From Sipunculus nudus (taxonomy: Eukaryota; Annelida; Sipuncula; Golfingiida; Sipunculidae), in assembly GCA_026874595.1 (NCBI GenBank), contig CM049307.1:29984362-30048361 (forward strand): a stretch of 64,000 nt of DNA, given 5' to 3'. The translations under genes and the position numbers were made by a program. The notes beneath the pieces are model-generated. The model searched no databases. It worked only from the letters and a program-made list of their open reading frames with translations, and was not told where the DNA came from. Numbering within the stretch: the first letter of the stretch is position 1; each line of letters begins with the position of its first letter. Below are positions 11,201 through 23,600 of the stretch, one piece after another.

Positions 11201-14200
11201 GAAGGTTTACTTCATGCCTTGGCTCTTCTTGATTTAAGGAAGAGGGTTATTGAAGGTTTACTCCATGTGCCGGCTCTTCTTGAATTTAGAGAGACCATTA
11301 CTGAAGGTTTACTCCATGCCTTGGCTCTTCTTGATTTTAGGGAGACCGTTACTGAAGGTTAACTCCATGCCTTGGCTCTTCTTGATTTTAGAGAGACTGT
11401 TACTGAAGGTTTACTTCATGCCTTGGCTCTTCTTGAATTTAGGTAAAGGGTTACTAACGGTTTACTCTATGCCTTGGCTCTCCTTGATTTTAGAGAGACC
11501 GTTACTGTAGGTTTACTTCATGCCTTGGCTCTTCTTGATTTAAGGAAGAGGTTTACTGAGGGTTTACTCCATGCGCCAGCTCTTCTTGATTTTAGGGAGA
11601 GGGTTACTGATGGTTAACTCCATGCCTTGGCTCTTCTTGAAGTTAAAGACACCATTACTTAAGGTTTACTCCATGCCTTTGCTCTTCTTGATTTTTTGGG
11701 AGAGGGTTACTGAAGGTTAACTCCATGCCTTTGCTCTTCATGAATTTAGAGAGACCATTACTGAAGGTTTACTTCATGCCTTGGCTCTTCTTGATTTAAG
11801 GAAGAGGGTTACTGAAGGTTTACTCCATGTGCCGACTCTTCTTGATTTTAGGGAGAGGGTTACTGAAGGTAAACTCCATGCCTTGGCTCTTCTTGAATTT
11901 AGAGAGACCATTACGGAAGGTTTACTCCATGCCTTGGCTCTTCTTGATTTTAGGGAGACTGTTACTGAAGGTTAACTCCATGCCTTGGCTCTTCTCGATT
12001 TTAGAGAGACTGTTACTGAAGGTTTACTTCATGCCTTGGCTCTTCTTGATTTAAGGTAAAGGGTTACTAACGGTTTACTCTATGCCTTTTGCTTTTCTTG
12101 ATTTTAGAGAGACCGTTACTGTAGGTTTAATCCATGGCTTGGCTGTACTTGATTTTAGGGAGAAGGTAACTGAAGGTTTACACCATGCCTTGGCTTTTCT
12201 TGATTTTTCTGGGAGAGGGTTACTGAAGGTTTATTCAATGCACTGGCTCTTCTTGATTTTTAAGGAGAGGGTTACCAAAGGTTTTCTCCATGCGCTTGCT
12301 CTTCTTGATTTTATGGAGAGAGTTACTGAAGGTTAACTCCATGCCTTGGCTCTTCTTGATTTATTGGTAGAGGGTTACTGAAGGTTTACTCCATGCCTTG
12401 GCTCTTCTTAATTTAAGGAAGAGGGTTACTGAAGGTTTACTCCATGCGCCGGCTCTTCTTGATTTTAGGGAGAGGCCGGTTACTGAAGGTTAACTCCATG
12501 CCTTGGCTTTTTTTTAATTTAGAGAGACCATTACTGAAGGTTTACTCCATGCCTTTGCTCTTCTTGATTTTTAGGAGAGGGTTACTGAAGGTTTAATCCA
12601 TGCCTTGGCTTTTCATGAATTTAGAGAGAAAGACCATTACCAAAATTTTACTCTATGCCTTGGCTCTCCTTGATTTTAGGAAGAGGGTTACTGAAGGTTT
12701 AATTCATGTATTTGCTCCTTCTTGATTTAGGGAGAGGGTTACTTCCACCAGCTTTGTTTGCTCATTCTTACAGCATGATATAAATGCCTGTCATGAAGCA
12801 CAGCTCTCTTTCATGCTTGTCTTTCAAATTCTTAAATTATTGTGTAATATAATATAAAAGTCATAAATCAAAGACACTTTTTACCCACTTTTCAGGTCAG
12901 TTAGTAGACATAGCACCTGGCCTCCTGACACCTGGACAAGATGGGGCTTCTGAGTGGGAAGTGTGGAATGAACCTAGTCAAGAAGGCAGGGTCGATACAA
13001 CAAGGGATGTTCCTGACAGGGGAGCATATGAACAAGCCAATAGTGGTCAGTATCAATACCCAGCCGGTCTCCAGCAGCAGTATGGTCAGCCACAAGCTCC
13101 AGCACAGGCTCCACAGGCTGGTCTTGCTGACATAGCGTGGAATTACCCCCAGCAAGCAGCGAACCCAGCACAGCCTTATAATCCGGCTCCAGCTCAAAAC
13201 ATTCAGCCTCAGCTACAACCAGCACCAGCTCAGAGCATCCAGCCTGAACAGCCAGTTCAGAGCATCCAGCATGAACAGCCGGCTCAGAGCATTCAGCCAC
13301 AACAGCCAGTTCAGAGCATCCAGCCACAACAGCCAGTTCAGAGCATTCAGCCACAACAGCCAGTTCAGAGCATTCAGCCACAACAGCCAGTTCAGAGTAT
13401 TCAGCCACAACAGCCAGTTCAGAGCATTCAGCCACAACAGCCAGTTCAAAGCATCCAGCCACAACAGCCAGCTCAGAGCCTTCAGCCACAGCAGCCATTT
13501 CAGAGCAATCAGCCGCAACAGCCAGAGCAGAGCATCCAGCCACAACAGCCAGTTCAAAGCATCCAGCCAAATGAGCAATCTGCCCCGGCTCAAGGCAGTC
13601 AGCCTGATCAGCAAAGTTACCAAACTGCTGCTCCAAATTCACCAGTACAGGTGAATCAGGTCTTGAATCCATCAGATAGAGTGAACCTCCCAGCCCAGCA
13701 GCCTGTGGTAGTAAACATCCACCTCCCCTCACAGAATGGTGAGATCAACTTAATTAGTAAAACTTAAAACTCGACATGTAAGATTCTTTTGGTATCATAA
13801 AATGTCTAATTTTTTATATGATTAAGTACCTTTTTATTGGATGAGAAATTTTTTAGGGTACATAGTTTGTTTAAAATGGGCTGCAAAAAAGTTTTGTTTT
13901 TTAGAAGTTGTTATAAAAATTCTGAGACATGGGGATATCCATTTTCTTTGATTGATTTAATTATATGATAAATATAATGTTAAGGACTAAGAGAAAAGGT
14001 GTCAGGATAAAAGAAAAAGTTATGTATGCGTTTTATTAAGAGGGGTCCAAGGCAGATCATGTTTTGAAGGGGACTCTTCTTTCAGTGCTGGACTGGACAT
14101 ATTTCTACTGTTCTCTCTTGTTAAAAACTGAGTAGTCTCCAGGAAATCCTGTTACAATTATAATATATCATAATTATTTATGTTTCAGCATTTGCAAGAA

Positions 14201-14390
14201 GGCTGTTTTGGGTGGGAGAGTGGATGAACATTTTTTAGGTGATATTGAACCAAAGGCATGTATATAATTAAAGTATTGATCTAGACTTTATGGCCTGGAT
14301 AGTCATATGGTAACACATCTTGCCCTTTCTGCTGGTGACCTGGGTTCGATTCCCAGCGTAGCAATTAGAGTGGGATGTTTTATATATATA

Positions 14391-14464
<74 letters not shown>

Positions 14465-14601
14465 GTCTTTATTTTTAATCCCTCAGTTATCAACCAAGGT
14501 CAACATGCCTAATAAGGACACCTCACTATTTAGGACAAAATGATTGAGTCCCTTGACTGTCAGCTTTAGACAGGTTTATATATAAATAAATAAATAAATA
14601 A

Positions 14602-14665
<64 letters not shown>

Positions 14666-17600
14666 CACTGAATGGTCTTTTTTTGTATAATTCCATTAAA
14701 AGATGATAGTGATGAAGAGGAGTACGAAGATGATGAGGATTATGAGGATGAAGAGGAATATGAAGATGAAGATTATGAGTATGATGATGAAGAAGAAGAT
14801 TATGAAAGCTCTGGTGATGAAGATGAAGGTGAGATCAGGTTTATTTTACATCCATTCAGCTTCCTTGTGCTCTGTGCTGCTTTGGAAAATGTTTCACTTT
14901 TCATTTGTTTCACTCTCTGTCCACAGATCATAGTAAAAATTATCAAATTAAATTTTTTTTTGCTAGTCAGACAGTTTTGCTGAATTTTTGTGTTAAAATG
15001 AAATTTATTTAGTTTTTGTATAATAAGAAAGATATGAAAAAAGATAAATCCATTAATCTGGCAGATTTGTATTTGCAGATATAACTTTTTTTTGTAGTTA
15101 TAGCCAGTTTACTGTATACATCTGCAGATACCCTATAAATACAAGGTTAATCCTAATATTTTTCATATTATCAAAAACTGAACACAAATTTAAACACTTC
15201 TGATAAATTTGTAGTCTTATGAAATATTAAATATTTTTACAGAGTAAAATTTTGATAGCTTAAATGAATTAATGATATGCATACCAAAGGGAAATATTAA
15301 TGTCACATACACATGAAGTGTGTACAAAAAAATGTAGAAGTTAGTTAATATTTATAGTGAGGCCTATACACTCCTCACGCAGTGGTTATACACTGCAAAG
15401 GTTCCAGATCTCTTTTTGTGTAATCATTGCTTTGTATGGCAACCAGGACTTGTATTGAGCAAACAGTTGTAATCAGACCAATGACAGTATGCTATTGCAT
15501 TGTACATTCAACTCTAAGTTTTAAATTCATGACACCCACTCTTGCTGGTCTGATTCTTGGCCCTGCGCCAGCCCTGATGCAGAAACCCTGAAAATTTGCG
15601 AAACAAGGCAGTGGCGAAGGAGATTTGGAATGGCAAAGGAGATTTGGAATGACCGCAGAGTATAAACTGTTTATCTCCAAGTTCTTTCCATTCACATCAT
15701 ACTGTACTCAAACTAAGTGTTAATTCATCTAACAGTATTAGCGGTAGTTAAAGTTGCCACACTATTGGCATATATAGGTACATAACTCTTGTATTTATTT
15801 TCTGCAATTTAATATGTTTTTACACAAATATAAATACATTCCCTGGATAGCATTATAACAGGTACCACTGAGCACAGTCTTTTTCCTGTATATTTGATTT
15901 GTTGAAAAATCTATAGAGAACACATATCCAGCTATTTAATTTGTATGCCATATTCTGAAAAGGAGGATGTAAAATGTTCATGTAACTTGAATTTGATAAT
16001 TTTCTGTGAATAGAGACATTATGTTAGCCAACCATATCTTCTTCAGTCTTTATATCTTTAAAATAGTATTTTGAACTTTCTTATATAAAAAATTTGATCA
16101 ATAAAAAAGACAGAGTTGAGAAACCACCATGAAAGAGTCATGAAGTTCAATTTCCTGAAATTAAAAAAATATCTTAAATCAAAATCTAAATAATCTCTCA
16201 TAATATCAGAAATGATTTGCACATGGTGGACTGCAGGATAGTATGAACATAAGTTTTTATCATTTTTAAAGTTAAATACTTACAAATTTAAATAACTGAA
16301 GATTTTTTTTAAAATATCATTAGTAGGTCTGAATGCTCATCACAAACTTTACTCTGGTATTTACTGGACATGGAATTACAGTTTCCAAAGTTCTCAAGTG
16401 AAGTCTTCTTATATTTTACTGGGTCAATAAAAATTATTGAAATTTTATATATGTGTCTTGTCCTCTTCCTGCTTTATGTTCATGCCATCTGATTAACATA
16501 CATAGCTTCATTTACATAAGGACTGTCATCAACCCATGTAGGGTCATTGTTTCTCTGCTGCAGAAAATGACAACATGGCATTCTGGGCAGTTGAAAATCA
16601 TACAAAATTAGATACAAGTGATCAGGAGATCTCTGATCCTGATAAAGAAACAAGCACTCAGGCTGCTGACAATAATGAAGACATGAAATCAAACATGTCC
16701 AGTAATTCCTCTGACCTTCAAACAACCCCTGCCACATCCACCTGGGTGCAGGAAGAGGGCCGAGCAATCATCAAAATGATACTGGCCTCCGAGAATGGTA
16801 GTGTCATGGCTCCACCTGGTGAGCAGAATAATGATCCCTCATCTGGGGCTGAATCCTCTGTGGACAATGAAGTTGGTTTGGTTGGTAATCAAAGTGTAGA
16901 CGCAAATTCTGGAGAAACCCTTGAAACAGAAAATTCCACAAAATATGGCAAAACTGAGGATTTCCCACAAAATCTGCAAGACGTGCCACCAAGAGATTCT
17001 CCCTACTCAGCAACTACTGGTTTGTCAGAGTCTATGCTGGCTTCTCATGTAACAGAGGATTCTGAAGAGGAACAAAATCAACTAGAAGATGATGAAAACT
17101 ATGAGGGCTATAGTGACATTTCTTATTCAGACAAGACACTAAAGTTTGATGATGATGATGAGGAAGTTGGTGATGATGAAGATTATGATAATAATGATGA
17201 TGATTATTATTATATGAATGATGGTAAGTAAAAATGATGACAGAAATGTGAAAGTTATGGCTTTGGTAATGATGGCAGTGATGAGGTGGTGGAACTGATG
17301 TTCTGAAAGAAGGTGCATACTGTTATAGGGATAAGTACTAACACAGAATGGTCTGTGGTATTGAGTACTCTGTCCTGTAAAATCTAAAGGAAAGTAGTGC
17401 CGCATACAAGACAAATGGTTACTTTACTTGCTTTGTGACAATTCTGTGTCATGAAGCAATTTCTCCTTCAAGTGGAATCCCTCTTGTTTCTCAAAGATAG
17501 TAATAAACCATTACATTTTAAACTGGTGCATTCTTCAGAATTCTTAGTTACATGTGCTTAAGTTTGTTTAGGCAAGGAGGAGTTAAGTTTTAAATTGTAA

Positions 17601-20600
17601 AGTTGTTCCTGATTTAATTGAAAATGTAGAATTTATTTCTCTCTGTATGGTTGTACTTATGTGCAGGACGTTAAAAGTATAAACAGATGGATTTCATTGA
17701 ACCTCTTGGGAGAGAATTTAGTGCAATCAAGGCAAGGACTTTTGATTCAGTATGTAAAGGGGTCTGAAAAAAAAAATCTAGTGTTGATGAAGGTGTTCTC
17801 TTGGTTTCTCATTGCACTATAAAACCTGTCTAAGAGCAGCTGTTAAATATTTAACACAGGGACATATTATAAATAACTACCTTAACATTGCAGAAAAAAT
17901 CTTACACTTTACAACAAATGTGGCATAACCTTCAATCTCAATGCTGCCCTGAAATAAAACTAACACTGATAGTCAAACTGCAACTTTTTAGCTCAGCTGG
18001 TTGGAATTTTAATAATAATCCTTAAAGGGAATGTTTGTGTACCAGAAATGTTTACATCGTGACAAAATGCATATAATGATTATAGGGAAGTTAATTATAT
18101 GATTATCACAGTATAAGATATTTCATAATTCCAGGTATTAGTTATCATCCCATTGACCACCTTTGATTTGGTGTGCTCATTGGTGTAAATTTTAAAGATT
18201 TTGCATATGCAAACAATTGATGGTGCCACCTGTAATTACTTAATATTAAGCTCAGGTGTAAGTCATCAGATCTATAGGGATGGGTGATTTCTAACTCTTA
18301 CTCCAGTAATATCTTATAAAATGTAAGTAATATGCTTAATACTTAAGCTAAGCATCATGACCCATAGGTCACTTGTTTGTTGCTCAGAGTGTGCAGACAG
18401 TTATGAGGTTGTTTTGTGAATTGCACAGAAAATAGAACTTTGAGCCTGCAGGTACAGTGCAGCCAGTCAAGACCAGTTCAGGAAAGTTTGATATGCAGCA
18501 TGCACCTGTTTATCATGAGGTATGATCAGCATTTCAGAGATAGTTATCAGTGCTGTTCAGGCTCCCTCATGTACCTCCACATATATCCGAGACCATTCCA
18601 GGTACCAAGAAAACCAACTGTGCTGAATACATGTAGCATGCCACAGTGAAGTTACTGCATGACTCACTGCCTCAACAAGCCAGATTTTAGTTTTTCACAC
18701 ATTAGCTTATGTATGAGGAAGTTTTTGATATGTTTCCCAATTTGGTGTTAACACCAGGAGTGCCATGTAGTGACTGTGTATTAATACTCTTCATTATACT
18801 TTGATGACCGCAGTGAGTGTTTCTGTATATCCTTATGATGATGAGCCATTCTTAGCAACATACATTTTTTTATTGAAACAAAAAATTACATCTTGTTAAC
18901 AGTTACAAACATGAAATATACAATTACATACACAGTGTTGTAACACATACATATTTACATTGACAAAAATCAGCATAAATTGCATGCCTAATAGACATTC
19001 CATGTTTAAATTAAATATGTACACACAGGTGAAATTTCATTAAAGATTGATTGTAAGTTTCAGTTATTGTCAGCCAATATAAACAAATTATTTAGTGTGC
19101 CCCATATTTTCCTAAGAGTAGCAGATTTACTATTTCTGGCAGCAATTTTCTTCTCAGTGTTGTAGATCTTTTCAATATATAATTTTTAAATGAGTGAAAA
19201 CCGGTTTTGCATTATTACACTTACAGGTGTATATGTATCTCTTTATTAGAGAGGAACAACATATCAGTCATACAGCTATTGGTCTTGTAAAAAAGTTATT
19301 TCATTAATATTATCTTCATTTACCATGATATGAAATCTTGACAGCCAGTTCTTCATTTGGGAAATTAGGTTTTAAGTTCCTCTACACTCATAGAATAAAT
19401 GTAACAAGTTTTCCTTCTCAGTCATACATAAAGAGCACAGTGTGGTATCATTTTTTCCAATAAGATAGAAGGGGTTAAGGCTATGCATTTGCGAAGTAAT
19501 TTGAACTGGTACATTCTTAAATCTTCTGATATTGTTATGTTTTTTTTATGTTCTTAAAGGCCTCAAATGGAAGATCACATTGGTAGTCACAGTTCATATC
19601 TCTGTTCCATTTTTCTATAAATGTCAGTGGTTTGGTATATATATATTAAGAACTAATTCTGTATATACTGTATACATAGCCCTTTTCATCTCAATGATTC
19701 TTTCAAGACTTGATATATATGTTGGATTTGAATGTTCATTCATTCATGATTACCATTTTCCTCCAGTGATATAGAATTGCCTCTATAATGTTCTTGTATT
19801 CTATTTATAATTATATGAAAATTTTCTGTTTAAATTTTAATTTTAATTCTTTTAAATAGATATTTATTTCCAATCTGCTTAGTGATGTCTTTAATACATG
19901 TCACCATCTTTATACAAACTTTTGTTATAAACAATATTAATGTCTACTTTTATATGAGAATTGAAGAATTTTTCTTCTGAAAATATTTCATTACATGAAT
20001 TTACATATTTAAAGTTATATTTCCCCCATATCCGAAGTACCTCTTCCCAGAATGCATGGCATGTATTCTTGAAATACCTGAAGTCTTGTGATTTTAAGTT
20101 ACTATTTGACTCTATTGAAACAAATCTATTGATATATCCAATTTTAATGCTGCCATTTTGGATTTTTAAATGAGTCATACTTAAGCCCCCCTTTATCTTA
20201 TGGCGAAATAAAGGTTGATCTTTTTATTTTTTCCTGTTTTCCCCATTTAAACTTACGCAACAAATATTCAATTTCTTTAACATAACTTGATGGAGGATTT
20301 GGCAGAACTTGTAAGGCAAATGTTAACTCATTTCTTTGTAATTGATATCTTTCCTGAAAATGTTTAAAGCAACATGATTTATCATGAAATGTTTTCAATA
20401 TGAATTTACCTCATCCAGCCATGAAAAATAGCCAGTTTCCACCTGTGGCAGTCAATCAAGCTTTCCATCTGTTCCTCTGTTAAGGATGTAAGATATTACA
20501 AACAGTTTCTCATATATTTCAGTTATTATTATGTGAATTATGTGAAGAATGGAGTTTAGATCCTTATTAGAAAATTCATATTGTATAAATGTGTATTTGT

Positions 20601-23600
20601 GTCTCACAGGTAGTTTTAAGGTTATTCCATTCATGTTGACATACAGTGGATGTACTTGGGACTGTTAAGATAGGTGGATCTTAAAGGAAGGAAGAGTTGG
20701 TGATCAAAATAAAGATTCTCCTGGGGATGGGTGGGTTTTTGCATGATACTCCCATCTTTAAATGCAACACATGTAAATTTGGTGATGGGTCTGTATTTAA
20801 AAGATTTACCGGTACTAAATGTACAAATTGGTGAGATTTGCTCTGTAGGGACAATTTTGGACAGTTCTTTTGCAAATACAATTCATGCTGTATAAATAGA
20901 TATTGAAGAGCCCTGGTTCATGGCTGTTAAATGATTTGAATACTGTACTTGACATTGTGCTGACATATGTCAAATATATATCGATTCAGCCCTCAGTCCT
21001 CGCTGCCAGCCCACATATACATATGCTAACTACTTAATAGGATCTTTTGTAAATATGAACAGAAAGTTTTGCCTTAAGGCAAAAAATTATAGGCTAAAGA
21101 TACAGTGCAGCTAATGCATGATTATGCTGACCTTTATATCTGAGGATGCATTTGTGCATGCATGGTTCTTCTTGTGTCTATTTTGGAAGAGACTTGTTTT
21201 CTGTATGAATTATCATTACAATACTACATTATATGACTTTCTTCATACTGCACATTTTCATTCTTAATTCTTGAAAACTTGTTGAATGTTCCATGGATGC
21301 ATGTCCTTAGATATGTTGTTTAGTCTTCAACTGTGTAAAACTAGTTTTAACCGAATAAATGCAATTTAAAAAAAAATCTCTTGAATTTAAAGTGACACAG
21401 AAGATAATATCTGATACTGGGAATAATAATGCAAAGAGTGACAAGCATATCTCTCAACTGATACTTATATATTATTGAGGGTGTGAGGGTGGCATACCAA
21501 CCCGAGTACCCTTAGGGCTGAAGGACAACACTGTTGCCTGAAGGCCAATACAAAAGGCAATACCCAACAATCTGTTTAACAATATGTATATTAAATTGGC
21601 AGGCATGTTATCAATACAACCAGTCAGGTACATCTGCCCGATTTTCACTTGCGTAAAACAGTTCAAAAGTATTCACGTGCTGGCACATTCACACAGTCAT
21701 ACATTGTTGTCAATTCATTCATGGGTCATGCATCACAGCATAGTATCACATGATACACCATGTGATGCTTGTTCTTTTCATTTTGGGTGATGAGTCACTG
21801 AGCACAGTAACGTCACACAAATGGTGATGCTTGTCAATTTCATTCATGGGTGTTGCATCACTGAGTACGGGGTGATACGAGACCACTGTATTATATCAGT
21901 GTATAAGCTGCATCACCCATGGGCATTGATATCAATGTAGTAATGACATATGTTGTATCACATATGCCAGGAGCTCTGCATCACATGATAGCATGTGTGG
22001 GCACTAATAAATATTGATAATTGGTACTGGGTCAGTTTGTTATTTGTGTGGTGCTCAAACTTTTCTTTTTACAGTATCAAGATCACTTATAGATATTCCC
22101 ATATCAGCAATATAAGCATATTAAGCAATATTTCAGATGTATGCTTCTGGTAAAAGAGGTATAAATATACATTCTAATGCATGTGTGATGTTTATCTGTA
22201 TATATTTCATACAGAGTGCACCGAGGGAGATCTTTTCTGGTACACCAGCCATACCAGCATTGTGAACTGCTGGTACTAACAATTATGCCTTGAATTACTT
22301 ATTAAAACAGTGATTCAACAAACTTGCATATTGAATATTTTCACTTAATACCAAACTAAATTCAGAGTATTATATTATATTTATGGGATTTCTTATATCA
22401 TGGTTACACTAGATGAGCTCTGCGAAGTTTTTAGGAATTTGTACTGATTTGGTTGAAATTTTTCATTCTCTTTTGCAGATTGCAGCATTTTTTTAATATT
22501 TATATATATTTATATTTGTATTTGATTAAACAAAATACAGCCAGCAGTGTGACTCACTGAGGTTTCTTCATCTTTTCAGATGGGTGGGAAGACTCATCAT
22601 CATCGAGAGAGCATGATGGTATGTCCCAGTCTTCTGTATCTCACAGTTTCTCTGTGTGCTGGTGTAATTCACAGGATGGATGACCATAGCCATGTGTGGG
22701 CAGATTATCACATCCACAGCATATAGTCCAATCATGAACCTGCTAAGGCCTACAGCTGAAGTAGTGATTTATGCTACCATTTATATATGTGGTCCACACT
22801 GCAGTCCACTCTAAATTCCCCCCCCCCCTCAAATATGAACTTTAAAAATTATCTATAAAAACAGGTAGACAAGTTGGTGGGACAGCGTACGGTAACTATG
22901 ATCCCTGATAGGATAGCGTGTTTATCTCTGCCAGTGTTTTGCAGGAGCCACATATATTAGGGGAGGGGTGATGGTATTATGTTCTTAGAAGAAAGACCAA
23001 AATATGTAAATAAGAGAATATAATAGGCAGGCCAGTGATAGCTTCAAAATAGATATCAGCTCATTAACAAACATTACACAGATAACATTTGTTAAAAATT
23101 AGCACAATGTATCATTAACATATCCGTTGATAATTTTTTCCCTAATTTAATCTGGTTTTTTTTTAAACTCCTGGTTGTGTATTTATGTGTATACAACAAA
23201 TAAATGGCATACATTCTGAGTGAATTTTGTTTTACCTCTTACAGCACAGAAGGTGGTTCCTAAGAAGAAGATGAGGGTTTACCGGGTGCGACTACAGAAG
23301 CAGTGGAACCCCCACATGCTGGCTGTGGTCTACTCCCTCTTTGTCACTGCTGCCTTCATCCTCTTTATCGGACTGTGTTTGTCTTACAACAGAGACAGGG
23401 TAAGTAAAGGCCATGTGTGTTGTGTATGGACTATGTTTGTCTTACAACAAAGACAGGGTAAGCATAGGCCATGTGTGTTGTGTATGGGCCAAGACATTTC
23501 TCATCCAGTCTCTGAAAAGAGCACATCAATTAGACACCCATTAAATTGAAGAACATTCTCTTCAGTTATCACATCCAATTATAGCTATGGAAATACATTT

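Larger units (their letters stand above)
13739..14702 (+). other. Gene 1 intron 2
   Basis: 963-bp intron with a tRNA-derived SINE head and two AT arrays; the second array ends about 40 bp before the exon 3 acceptor. Confidence 0.75.

Noticed and set aside
10165-12336. Several 64-99 codon frames with 17-residue repeats such as VYSMPWLFLILERLLLK
   Set aside because: They come from the 51-bp intronic minisatellite, appear in more than one frame, and end at small indels. No splice context.
12974-13732. 252-codon minus-strand frame and other repetitive frames over exon 2
   Set aside because: Antisense or shifted readings of the 27-bp coding repeat; the plus-strand frame is the one that splices in phase to the other exons.
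14292-14363. Functional tRNA gene
   Set aside because: The B box is good but acceptor-stem pairing and anticodon-arm structure are poor, and an AT array follows.
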